A DNA stretch of 17,442 bases from contig CANQEB010000019.1 of assembly GCA_947594085.1 (NCBI GenBank), forward strand, positions 1 to 17,442, in the 5' to 3' direction. The translations under genes were made by a program, and so were the position numbers. Origin of the DNA: an uncultured Lachnospiraceae bacterium (lineage in GTDB: Bacteria; Bacillota; Clostridia; Lachnospirales; Lachnospiraceae). The notes beneath the pieces are model-generated. The model had not been told where the DNA came from. It ran no database searches and saw only the letters and a list, made by a program, of their open reading frames with translations. Within the stretch, counting starts at the first letter, position 1, and each line of letters begins with the position of its first letter. Below are positions 1-7,627 of the stretch, piece after piece.

Positions 1-1233
1 ATTAAGGTGATCCTGGACGGCGTCTTCAATCACTGCGGTTCTTTCAATAAGTGGATGGACCGGGAGCGCATTTATGAGCATCAGAAGGGCTACGAGAAGG
101 GCGCCTACATTACTTCAGATAGTCCATACCGCACGTTTTTTCGTTTCCAGAATGAGCATGAGTGGCCGTACAACCGTTTTTATGACGGCTGGTGGGGGCA
201 CGACACGCTGCCGAAGCTGAATTATGAGGAGTCGCCCGAGCTCGAGCGATATATTCTTGAGATCGCGAAGAAATGGGTGTCGCCGCCGTACAATGTGGAC
301 GGCTGGAGACTGGATGTAGCGGCCGATCTCGGCAGCAGCCCGGAGTACAATCATGAATTTTGGCGCAAGTTTCGCAAGGTGGTCAAGGAGGCAAACCCGA
401 ATGCGCTGATCCTCGCAGAACACTATGGCGACCCGATCAGTTGGCTCGGGGGAGACCAGTGGGATACTGTGATGAACTATGACGCGTTCATGGAGCCGGT
501 CACCTGGTTTTTCACGGGGATGGAGAAGCATAGCGATGAATTCCGTCAGGATCTGCTGGGAAATGCGGACAGTTTTATCGGGGCGATGCGATATCATATG
601 GCGAGCTTTATGACTCCTTCCCTTCAAGTGGCGATGAACGAGTTATCAAACCATGACCACTCGCGCTTTCTCACGCGGACGAACCACAAGGTCGGGAGAA
701 TCGATTCACTCGGCGGCGATGCGGCGAGCCAGGATATCCGACCGGAGATCATGCGGGAGGCTGTCGTTCTGCAGATGACTTGGCCGGGCGCTCCGACGAT
801 CTACTATGGGGATGAGGCCGGAGTGTGCGGCTTCACCGATCCTGACAATCGAAGGACATATCCCTGGGGCAAAGAAGATCAGGAGATGCTCGCGTTCCAC
901 AGGGCGATTATCGCGCTGCACAAGAAATATCGTGTATTGAAAAGAGGGTCGTTGAAATTCCTGCTTGGGAATTATAACTGTCTGGCATACGGAAGATTTG
1001 ATCGCGAGACGCAGATCGTAGTGGTGTTTAACAATAATGACGAGCCGCGGGAGTTCCGGATTCCGGTATGGCAGGTCGGTGCAGACAATCATCAGGCGAT
1101 GCAGAGAATCTTTTATACGGATGCGGAGGGATTTGACGAAGAATCAGCGATTTATCCAATCCATGCAGGTGAGATCGATATTTTGCTTTCGCCGATATCG
1201 GCGGCTGTTCTGCTGGCGGTTCCTGCGGAGTGA
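1..1233 (+). CDS. GH13 alpha-amylase-family glycoside hydrolase, 3' part
   Basis: This is the C-terminal 410 residues of a glycoside hydrolase family 13 enzyme; the 5' end lies outside the window and the frame is open from base 1. All four conserved GH13 regions are present. Region I is DGVFNH at the left edge. Region II is GWRLDVA, with the nucleophile Asp at 313-315. Region III is ILAEHYGD, with the acid/base Glu at 418-420. Region IV is LSNHDHSR, with the third carboxylate Asp at 655-657. The motif GAPTIYYGDEAG follows, then a C-terminal beta domain of about 90 residues. The style fits neopullulanase, maltogenic amylase or cyclomaltodextrinase-like enzymes that cleave alpha-1,4 (sometimes alpha-1,6) glucans. 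No signal peptide can be judged because the N-terminus is missing. Exact substrate is not decidable from this fragment. The catalytic triad is intact, so the enzyme is probably active. Confidence 0.93.
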   Translation: MKVILDGVFNHCGSFNKWMDRERIYEHQKGYEKGAYITSDSPYRTFFRFQNEHEWPYNRFYDGWWGHDTLPKLNYEESPELERYILEIAKKWVSPPYNVDGWRLDVAADLGSSPEYNHEFWRKFRKVVKEANPNALILAEHYGDPISWLGGDQWDTVMNYDAFMEPVTWFFTGMEKHSDEFRQDLLGNADSFIGAMRYHMASFMTPSLQVAMNELSNHDHSRFLTRTNHKVGRIDSLGGDAASQDIRPEIMREAVVLQMTWPGAPTIYYGDEAGVCGFTDPDNRRTYPWGKEDQEMLAFHRAIIALHKKYRVLKRGSLKFLLGNYNCLAYGRFDRETQIVVVFNNNDEPREFRIPVWQVGADNHQAMQRIFYTDAEGFDEESAIYPIHAGEIDILLSPISAAVLLAVPAE

Positions 1234-1276
1234 GAATCCCTGCGCACGATCTGCAAGAAATATAGCTTTATTTCAG

Positions 1277-1305
1277 TTTCAAAACAAGTGGTTTCTGTAT
1301 ATGAT
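1277..1305 (+). promoter_or_regulatory. candidate sigma-A promoter for ddl-murF
   Basis: A weak -35 box TTTCAA (1277-1282) is followed by 17 bases and a -10 box TATGAT (1300-1305), about 70 bases before the ddl start. The -10 is 5/6 to consensus and the -35 only about 3/6. The region is AT-rich, so this could be chance. No terminator was seen between the amylase and ddl, so read-through is also possible. Confidence 0.35.
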
Positions 1306-1374
1306 AATAACATGAACCATATAGCAGCAAGATGAGCCGCTTCTGTGTTCAGAGATGAGAAAGGGGTTATTTGT

Positions 1375-2484
1375 ATGAATATAGTAGTCCTGGCGGGGGG
1401 AATCAGCACGGAGCGTGACGTCTCGATCGTCTCGGGAACGATGGTGTGCAAGGCACTGCGTAAAAAAGGGTATCGGGCGATTCTTTTGGATGTATACTGT
1501 GGAGACAGTCGTATTCTCGGCGAGGCCGACAAGGAAGGTGAGGCTTCGCAGCATTTTGAGATGACCGGGAATGAAGAGCATGGGGCAGGGAACCGTTTGG
1601 ATGGTCTGTTTCCGGAGGAGTATGATGTGGATGCAGCAGCCGCGTATATGCGCTCTTTCAACGGCCGGATCAAAGAGATGAGGCGGACGCGCAGGGAGTT
1701 TTTCGGGCCGAATGTGCTCGCCCTGTGCGAGGCGGCGGATATTGTGTTTATGGCGCTGCACGGCGCGGACGGCGAGGGCGGCAAGGTGCAGGCGGTGTTT
1801 GATCTGATGGGAATCTGCTACACTGGCTCCGGAGCGCTTGGAAGTGCAGTTGCGATGGACAAGGAGCTTTCCAGAAAACTGTTTGCACAGGACGGCATTC
1901 CGACGGCAGCGGGCTTTACGCTGAGGCGCGGGGAGGAGCGCAAACCGGCCAGTGAGAATGGGATCGGGCTTCCGTGCGTTGTGAAGCCATGCTGTGGTGG
2001 CTCCAGCGTGGGTGTGGAGATTGCGCATACGCAGGAAGAATATGAACGGGCGCTCGAGATAGCTTTCGGCTATGAAGAGGAAATTTTGGTGGAGCAGTAT
2101 ATTGAGGGACGCGAATTTTCGGTCGGCGTGGTCGGGGGAAAGGCGTACCCGGTGATCGAGATCGCGCCGCTGGTCGGTTTTTACGACTACAAAAATAAGT
2201 ATGAGGCTGGTTCCACGATCGAGACTTGTCCGGCAAAGCTGGAAGCGGATAAGACAGTGGAGATGCAGCGTTACGCAGAGATGGCGTACCGTGTTCTGAA
2301 GCTGGAATGCTATGCAAGGATGGATTTTATGATGGCAAAAGACGGGAGCTTGTACTGTCTTGAGGCCAACACGCTTCCCGGCATGACGCCGACGAGCCTG
2401 CTCCCGCAGGAGGCTGCTGCAATTGGCATAGACTTTCCGGAGTTGTGCGAGCACTTGATTGAAGTGTCGTTGCGCGGGCGGTGA
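1375..2484 (+). CDS. ddl: D-alanine--D-alanine ligase
   Basis: This ATP-grasp ligase (369 residues) joins two D-alanines in the cytoplasm for peptidoglycan synthesis. The N-terminal motif STERDVS carries the Glu that contacts the first D-Ala. Then come DIVFMALHGADGEGG, the ATP-grasp loop GGSSVGVE, EQYIEGREFSVGV, the omega-loop motif FYDYKNKYEAGS, and the C-terminal metal-binding run MDFMMAKDGSLYCLEANTLP ending in PGMTPTSLLP. The Lys-Tyr pair in the omega loop matches D-Ala-D-Ala ligases; D-lactate-making ligases have Phe or a different loop there, so D-Ala-D-Ala is the expected product. The N-terminal domain has an insert of roughly 60 residues (about 45-105), giving the longer DdlA-like size. 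The start ATG at 1375 has GAAAGGGG in front; the in-frame GTG at 1345 lacks a comparable site. murF follows 110 bases downstream, so one transcript is likely. Confidence 0.95.
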   Translation: MNIVVLAGGISTERDVSIVSGTMVCKALRKKGYRAILLDVYCGDSRILGEADKEGEASQHFEMTGNEEHGAGNRLDGLFPEEYDVDAAAAYMRSFNGRIKEMRRTRREFFGPNVLALCEAADIVFMALHGADGEGGKVQAVFDLMGICYTGSGALGSAVAMDKELSRKLFAQDGIPTAAGFTLRRGEERKPASENGIGLPCVVKPCCGGSSVGVEIAHTQEEYERALEIAFGYEEEILVEQYIEGREFSVGVVGGKAYPVIEIAPLVGFYDYKNKYEAGSTIETCPAKLEADKTVEMQRYAEMAYRVLKLECYARMDFMMAKDGSLYCLEANTLPGMTPTSLLPQEAAAIGIDFPELCEHLIEVSLRGR

Positions 2485-2594
2485 GCCGGTAGCTCTGCTT
2501 GACAAGGATTTGTGCGGGGCGAAGCCGGTGATCAGACAATATGGTGCGGCTACATAGTGAGAGAAACGATGAATAGGAAGGGAATGCAGACGGT

Positions 2595-4016
2595 ATGAAA
2601 GGATTGACCCTGGAACGAATCGCACAGGTGTGCGGCGGAACATACATAGGCAGGAGAGAAGATCTGGGACGAGAGATCACAATGATCACGACAGACAGCC
2701 GAAAGATAGAAGCCGGAGGACTTTTCGCGGCGATCAAAGGGGATCATGTGGACGGGCATGATTTTATACCTGCTGTGTTTGAGAAGGGTGCATTTGCCGT
2801 GATCGGAGAGAGAGCGCCAGTGAATGTGACAGGCAACTATATTCAGGTTTCGTCTACGATCGAAGCGCTCGGAGCGATTGCGGAGTGCTATTTGGAGCAG
2901 CTTGGGATTCCAGTGGTCGGAATTACCGGTAGTGTCGGCAAGACGAGCACGAAAGAAATGATCGCGGCAGTGCTGGCGCAGAAGTATAATGTGCTGAAGA
3001 CGGCTGGAAATTTCAACAATGCGCTTGGGCTTCCCCTGACGATTTTTCGACTTACAGAAGAGCATGAGATCGCTGTGCTTGAGATGGGCATCAATCATTT
3101 CGGAGAGATGCATGAGCTGGCGAAGATTGCAAAGCCGGATATCTGTGTAATCACGAACATCGGAAAATGTCATCTGGAATTTCTGGGCGACCGGGACGGT
3201 GTGCTGCGCGCGAAATCGGAGATTTTTGACTTTTTGCGTCCGGACGGGCATGTGATCCTGAACGGAGATGATGACAAGCTGGCACAGATCTCAGAGATAA
3301 AAGGGATTCGACCCATATTCTTTGGGCTTGGCGAAAAGAACAGGATTGGAGAGAACGAAACCGCTGAGGAGAATGCGGCCAACGGCAAGAATGAGATCTA
3401 TGCGGATTGCATCGAGAAGAAAGGGCTGGACGGGATATCTTGTCGGATTCATACGGACCATGGAGAATTTACGGCAAAGATCCCGATACCGGGATTGCAC
3501 ATGGTGTTGAATGCGCTTGCGGGGACTGCGGTCGGCTTGCAGTGTGGCCTGACACTTGAGCAAATCCGTGCGGGAATCGAGAGCCTGCAGCCTCTGGGCG
3601 GACGTTTTCACATTGTCAGGACGGAGAACTACACGATTATTGACGACTGCTACAACGCGAATCCGATGTCGATGAAGGGCTCCCTCGGTGTGTTGCAGGA
3701 CGCCTCCGGCCGAAAGGTTGCAATCCTTGGGGACATGGGAGAGCTGGGGCCGGAGGAAGTGCAAATCCACCGCGAAGTCGGAGCGTATGCCGGAGGACTC
3801 GACATTGACTGCTGCATTTGTGTCGGCGCATTGAGCCGCCATATGGCGAACAGCATTCATACATCGGCTCCCGGGATGCAGGTCTTTTATTTTGAAAGCT
3901 TGCAGGAGCTTTTGGTGAAATTGCCGGAGCTCCTAAAGAGGCATGACACGATTCTTGTGAAGGCATCGCATTTTATGCATTTTGAGAAAGTAGTGCAATG
4001 TTTGGAGAATAGTTAA
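2595..4016 (+). CDS. murF: UDP-MurNAc-tripeptide--D-Ala-D-Ala ligase (MurF)
   Basis: MurF is the last cytoplasmic Mur ligase. It uses ATP to add the dipeptide made by Ddl to the UDP-MurNAc-tripeptide. The 473-residue length is normal for the family. Visible marks are the N-terminal substrate-binding part with TTDSRKIEAGGLFAAIKG (about 32-49), the P-loop GITGSVGKTSTKE with Lys116, FNNALGLPLT, EMGINHFGEMHELAKIAKP, the ITNIG motif, and the C-terminal DDCYNANPMSM typical of MurF. AGGAAGGG (2575-2582) precedes ATG 2595 at good spacing. The gene lies directly behind ddl, so the enzyme that makes the dipeptide and the enzyme that uses it are encoded together. The C-terminus matches the usual domain end and nothing appears truncated. 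Confidence 0.95.
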   Translation: MKGLTLERIAQVCGGTYIGRREDLGREITMITTDSRKIEAGGLFAAIKGDHVDGHDFIPAVFEKGAFAVIGERAPVNVTGNYIQVSSTIEALGAIAECYLEQLGIPVVGITGSVGKTSTKEMIAAVLAQKYNVLKTAGNFNNALGLPLTIFRLTEEHEIAVLEMGINHFGEMHELAKIAKPDICVITNIGKCHLEFLGDRDGVLRAKSEIFDFLRPDGHVILNGDDDKLAQISEIKGIRPIFFGLGEKNRIGENETAEENAANGKNEIYADCIEKKGLDGISCRIHTDHGEFTAKIPIPGLHMVLNALAGTAVGLQCGLTLEQIRAGIESLQPLGGRFHIVRTENYTIIDDCYNANPMSMKGSLGVLQDASGRKVAILGDMGELGPEEVQIHREVGAYAGGLDIDCCICVGALSRHMANSIHTSAPGMQVFYFESLQELLVKLPELLKRHDTILVKASHFMHFEKVVQCLENS

Positions 4017-4056
4017 AGAAAATTAATAATTTTATGTGGTTTTATTGGAATATATG

Positions 4057-4065
4057 TGTTACAAT
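4057..4065 (+). promoter_or_regulatory. candidate extended -10 promoter for the diguanylate cyclase gene
   Basis: TGT followed by TACAAT forms an extended -10 element about 98 bases before the cyclase start, in the AT-rich gap after murF. No good -35 is found at 16-18 bases. A small hairpin, TGCAT-GAAT-ATGCA (4089-4102), would lie in the leader. The rest of the 146-base gap shows no riboswitch consensus that I recognise. Confidence 0.4.
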
Positions 4066-4162
4066 TAAAAAAATTTTTGTCTCAAGGCTGCATGAATATG
4101 CAAGCTATCATAGGTAGTAATACAACCGTGGATTGCAATTTAGCACGGAGGAATTTTTTTCA

Positions 4163-5260
4163 ATGAATTTTTTGAAAGAGCTCATGAAAAAGGGCACCGC
4201 ATTGATTCATGGCGATGTCAAATATGAGGACGAGTCGAACCAGTTTTGTATTATGCTTCGGGTATGTCAGCTCATGCTGATCGTTTATTTCCTGCTGTTT
4301 GAGCTGCTTACATTTGTTTTCTGGCCGGAGGGGAATAAGCTTCTTGTGCTGCCGTGGATTCCTATCATTATTGTCGGTTTCTGTACGACATACTGGTTTC
4401 GGACACGGGTCGTGTTCCACATTTTTTCGTTTTTTACCATTGTCTGGATTTGGCTGTTTGTTCGCTATTTCGGATGGGATGTAGGAGCGCAGCATTTTCT
4501 GTTCCCGCTGCTTGTTGTGTCTTTCTTCGCGACTTATGACAACAGGCGCGGCAAGACGATTTATACGCTGTTTCTTCTGGCGTTTCGCCTTTATCTGTTT
4601 GTCTACCTCAGCAATAGGCCACCGATTTATCCGCTGGAGGACAGGACACAGACTAGCTTCCAGATTCTGAATATGGTCACGCTATTTTCGATTTTGTTCT
4701 ATGTTTGCTGGACGTTCAGCAACACGAACCAGGAGGCGGAGAAGAAGCTTGCATACTACAACAAACGGCTGAAGCATGAGGCGCAGACGGATCAGCTTAC
4801 GGGACTTTTGAACCGGCGCAGCATGATTGAATTCCTGGAAAAGCGGACCGCTGGGAATTCAGAAGAATTCTTAAGCATCGCCATCGGTGACATCGATTTC
4901 TTCAAGCGTGTGAACGACACGAGGGGACACAACTGTGGAGACGAGGTGCTTCGCAGAATCGCGGCCCTGTTTATGGATTATATGAACGGACGGGGCATGG
5001 TCTGTCGCTGGGGAGGCGAGGAATTCTGCCTGGCATTTTCGGAGAACGGAGATGTCGCGCGCAACTACGTCGATGAACTGCGCATGCGCGTGCAGGACCT
5101 GGAGATCACGGATCCCTCTACAGGGGAGATTTTCCATGTGACCATGACGTTTGGCGTGGAGGAGTATGATTTCTCCGCCACGATGACGGAGCTGATTCGA
5201 CGGGCGGACGATAAGCTGTATATTGGCAAGGACAGCGGACGGAACCGCACGATCTACTGA
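4163..5260 (+). CDS. membrane-bound diguanylate cyclase (GGDEF domain)
   Basis: This 365-residue protein is predicted to make the second messenger c-di-GMP from two GTP at the inner face of the membrane. About six hydrophobic segments occupy residues 31-53, 60-77, 83-101, 108-123, 132-149 and 167-185. A short charged linker (188-206) leads into a complete GGDEF domain that opens with TDQLTGLLNRRS. Metal-binding Asp243 lies in GDIDFF, followed by NDTRGHNCGDEVLRR. The signature is GGEEF at 284-288, an active-type variant. The RxxD inhibitory site normally found five residues before the signature is absent (NGRG instead), so classical product inhibition is not expected. The membrane part matches no sensor family that I can name. 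ATG 4163 is chosen because GGAGG (4147-4151) precedes it; upstream in-frame TTG 4133 is unlikely. It appears monocistronic. Confidence 0.9.
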   Translation: MNFLKELMKKGTALIHGDVKYEDESNQFCIMLRVCQLMLIVYFLLFELLTFVFWPEGNKLLVLPWIPIIIVGFCTTYWFRTRVVFHIFSFFTIVWIWLFVRYFGWDVGAQHFLFPLLVVSFFATYDNRRGKTIYTLFLLAFRLYLFVYLSNRPPIYPLEDRTQTSFQILNMVTLFSILFYVCWTFSNTNQEAEKKLAYYNKRLKHEAQTDQLTGLLNRRSMIEFLEKRTAGNSEEFLSIAIGDIDFFKRVNDTRGHNCGDEVLRRIAALFMDYMNGRGMVCRWGGEEFCLAFSENGDVARNYVDELRMRVQDLEITDPSTGEIFHVTMTFGVEEYDFSATMTELIRRADDKLYIGKDSGRNRTIY

Positions 5261-5302
5261 TAAAAATAGATTAGCGATGGATATTCCTAATCAGTATTCA
5301 TA

Positions 5303-5340
5303 AGGCGGCTGGCAAAATAAAGTCTGGCCGCCTCTCTTAT
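5303..5340 (+). terminator. hairpin terminator candidate after the diguanylate cyclase
   Basis: AGGCGGCTGG (5303-5312) pairs with CTGGCCGCCT (5324-5333) over 10 positions including two G-T pairs, with an A-rich 11-base loop. A short pyrimidine tail, CTCTTAT, follows. The stem is strong, but the U-tract is weak for an intrinsic terminator, so it could also be an attenuating or RNA-stabilising hairpin. The other bases from 5261 to 5455 show only an RBS for the next gene and no convincing promoter. Confidence 0.5.
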
Positions 5341-5455
5341 GGAGGGGGAGTTCTGTGTGAGCTTGCCCGTTTTGCCTTGAGTATTTATGCGAAATGGAAG
5401 CGTTGGCTTAGAATATAAAAATCAAATAGCAGGGAAAATAAGGATGAAGTGAGTT

Positions 5456-6781
5456 ATGGAAGAAAATGCATTATTTGAGAAGACATCTATACCGAGAGCT
5501 TTTTTTACTTTAACGATTCCCCTGGTTTTGGGGAGAATTGTCGGGCTTGTCTACAATATGGTCGACACATATTTTATCGCGAAGACGCAGGATGCAGCGC
5601 TTGTGGCGGGTGTGTCTTTGTGTGCACCGGTGTTCATCCTGATGGTTGCGCTCGGGGATCTGTTCGGTCTGGGAACCAGCTCTGTGATATCGCGCTTATT
5701 CGGCGAGCGCAGAGAGGAAGAAGGCCGGAATGTCAGCAGCTTTGGCTTCTGGGGGTCCGTAGCGCTCGGCGCATTGACCGGATTGCTTATGCTACTTTTC
5801 CGGAAACCGGTCTTGACGCTGCTTGGAGCGCAGGGGGATGTCTATTATCACGCTGCACAGTATTATAAATACATAGCGATTGGGGCTCCGGCGATGGTAG
5901 TTTCCCTTGTGCCGACGAATCAGCTCCGCACAGAAGGGCTTGCCAATCAGTGTATGATCGCCACGGTGGCTGGATCGGTGCTCAACATGATCTTGGATCC
6001 AGTCTTTATTTTTACGCTGCACATGGGCGCGGCGGGAGCTGCGGTCGCCACGGTGCTGGGCAATGTGCTGAGTGTCGCAATCATGGTCTGGGTGACGGCG
6101 AGGCGGGCGACGAAACTGTCGGTCTCACCGCGCTACGTCCGGATAAGCAAGGAAAACCTGCTCGCGGTTTTTGCGATCGGCATCCCGGCGTCGCTCAACA
6201 ATGTGATGCAGAGTTTTGCGGGTGTTCTTCTGAATCGAAATCTGGTCGCCTACGGGACGGACAGTGTCGCGGCAATGGGAATTGCGAGCAAGGTGTATAT
6301 GGTGCTCATGATGGTCATGGTGAGTTTCGCGTTCGGTGCAATGCCATTGATCGGGTTTTGCTACGGTGCAAATAATCGAGAGCGGCTGAAAAAAACGATT
6401 CGATTCGATATTCTGGTGCAGATGGTGATTGCCGTGGCGGGTGCCGGGATAATGGCACTGGCGGCAACTCAACTGATGCAGTTCTTTTTGCAGGATGCCG
6501 CCATTGTGGAGAAGGGAAGCCTGATGCTGCGCTGTATGCTCGCGGGCGCGCCGTTTGCCGGATTGCTTCTTGTCTTCATCACATTATTTCAGGCAACCGG
6601 GAAGGCAATGCCGACCCTGATCCTGACGTTGAGCCGCCAGGGAATTATTTACGCTGTCTGCATGTTTGCACTCCGGGCGCTGTTTGGATTTCATGGCGTC
6701 ATCTGCGCACAGGCAGTATCGGATGTATTGACGACATTGCTTGCGTTTGTGCTGCTGGGGATATCAGGAATCTCAGTGTAG
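5456..6781 (+). CDS. MATE family multidrug/metabolite exporter
   Basis: This 441-residue integral membrane protein belongs to the MATE (MatE) antiporter family, which expels cationic drugs or metabolites using Na+ or H+ gradients. The N-terminal signature region reads IPLVLGRIVGLVYNMVDTYFIA, then a hydrophobic stretch and GDLFGLGTSSVISRLFGERREEEG, matching the first helices and loop of many clostridial MATE proteins. Two similar halves are visible: the second begins near residue 235 with FAIGIPASLNNVMQSF, followed by GFCYGANNRERLKK, the counterpart of the first-half loop. About 12 helices fit the length. ATG 5456 has AGGATGAAG just upstream. The gene stands alone between the hairpin and the pth region; no local regulator (MarR or TetR type) is seen. 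Substrate cannot be told from sequence. Confidence 0.9.
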   Translation: MEENALFEKTSIPRAFFTLTIPLVLGRIVGLVYNMVDTYFIAKTQDAALVAGVSLCAPVFILMVALGDLFGLGTSSVISRLFGERREEEGRNVSSFGFWGSVALGALTGLLMLLFRKPVLTLLGAQGDVYYHAAQYYKYIAIGAPAMVVSLVPTNQLRTEGLANQCMIATVAGSVLNMILDPVFIFTLHMGAAGAAVATVLGNVLSVAIMVWVTARRATKLSVSPRYVRISKENLLAVFAIGIPASLNNVMQSFAGVLLNRNLVAYGTDSVAAMGIASKVYMVLMMVMVSFAFGAMPLIGFCYGANNRERLKKTIRFDILVQMVIAVAGAGIMALAATQLMQFFLQDAAIVEKGSLMLRCMLAGAPFAGLLLVFITLFQATGKAMPTLILTLSRQGIIYAVCMFALRALFGFHGVICAQAVSDVLTTLLAFVLLGISGISV

Positions 6782-6822
6782 AGAAGGAAACGGACTGTAC
6801 AAACCTAAGAGGTCTGCCGGTA

Positions 6823-6898
6823 GGAATACTGGGATGGACAGAGCGAAGTTGAGCAAGATAGGAATATCAGGATGATCTGGGAAAAGTTGAGTAAGATA
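6823..6898 (+). repeat. imperfect 38-bp tandem duplication upstream of pth
   Basis: Two adjacent 38-base units, 6823-6860 and 6861-6898, both begin GGAATA and end AAGTTGAG(C/T)AAGATA. They match at about 28 of 38 positions by hand alignment. A possible decayed third unit starts at 6899-6900. The array fills much of the gap between the MATE gene and pth. Its role is unknown; no inverted symmetry is obvious inside a unit. Confidence 0.7.
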
Positions 6899-6955
6899 TG
6901 GAAAAGACCAGGAGCCGGGACGACAGAGGCTCTTGGATGTCAGGAGGAGAATACT

Positions 6956-7549
6956 ATGTATATCATCGTTGGGCTGGGGAATCCCGGGCCGAAATATGCG
7001 CATACGAGGCATAACGCTGGCTTTGAGGCGGTCGACCGGCTGGCGAGCCGGTATGGAATACGAATAGAGACGGAGAAATTCAAGGCGCTCACTGGCACGG
7101 GCGCGATCGAAGGACAGAAGGTGCTTCTGCTCAAGCCTTTGACTTTTATGAACTTGAGCGGGGAGAGCGTCCGCGCGGCCTGTGAGTTCTATAAGATCGA
7201 TCCGGAGGAGGGATTGATTGTTCTCTATGACGATATCAGCCTGGCGCCGGGGCAGCTGCGCATCCGGGGGAAAGGCAGCGCCGGGGGTCACAACGGGATC
7301 AAGAATATCATCAGTCAGCTTGGCACGCAGGTGTTTCTGCGTGTGAAGATCGGCGTTGGTGCAAAGCCAAAGGATTGGGATTTGGTCGATTATGTGCTGA
7401 GCCGTTTTTCGAAGGAGGAGCAGCCTGAGATGGATGACGCATTTGACCGGGCTGCGCAGGCGGCGGCAATGCTGCTCATCGAGGATATGGACCGTGTGAT
7501 GAGCGAATTTAACACGCGCAAAGAAGCGAAACCGCAGGAAAAGGAGTAA
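6956..7549 (+). CDS. pth: peptidyl-tRNA hydrolase
   Basis: Pth releases tRNA from peptidyl-tRNAs that drop off stalled ribosomes, an essential cytoplasmic recycling step. The 197-residue length is normal. Family marks: GLGNPGPKYAHTRHNAG near the N-terminus, with Asn9 and catalytic His19; KPLTFMNLSG with the substrate-contacting Asn; LYDDISLAPGQLRIRGKGSA with the catalytic-site Asp; and GGHNGIKNI with the tRNA-binding Asn. The frame is open upstream to ATG 6872, but CAGGAGGAGA (6941-6950) clearly sets the start at 6956, where the conserved domain begins. mfd follows after 78 bases, a neighbourhood common in Firmicutes. The small fin gene that separates the two in Bacillus subtilis is absent here. 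Confidence 0.95.
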   Translation: MYIIVGLGNPGPKYAHTRHNAGFEAVDRLASRYGIRIETEKFKALTGTGAIEGQKVLLLKPLTFMNLSGESVRAACEFYKIDPEEGLIVLYDDISLAPGQLRIRGKGSAGGHNGIKNIISQLGTQVFLRVKIGVGAKPKDWDLVDYVLSRFSKEEQPEMDDAFDRAAQAAAMLLIEDMDRVMSEFNTRKEAKPQEKE

Positions 7550-7627
7550 CGTTCAGATGCGCCGGGGTAGATGTGAAGATGAGCGACGATCCGGATGCAT
7601 CGGGACAGACATGGAGAAGGAATATTC

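Noticed and set aside
2499..2504. TTGACA between ddl and murF as a -35 box
   Set aside because: No -10-like hexamer exists at 16-18 bases; the next AT-rich hexamer is about 30 bases away.
1279..2643. Long open frame on the minus strand across ddl
   Set aside because: It is antisense to a clearly conserved enzyme, has no recognisable domain or RBS, and runs out of both gene ends; it is a shadow of the GC-rich codon pattern.
4017..4162. c-di-GMP riboswitch ahead of the diguanylate cyclase
   Set aside because: None of the conserved GEMM-type runs is present; the gap is AT-rich with only a short hairpin.
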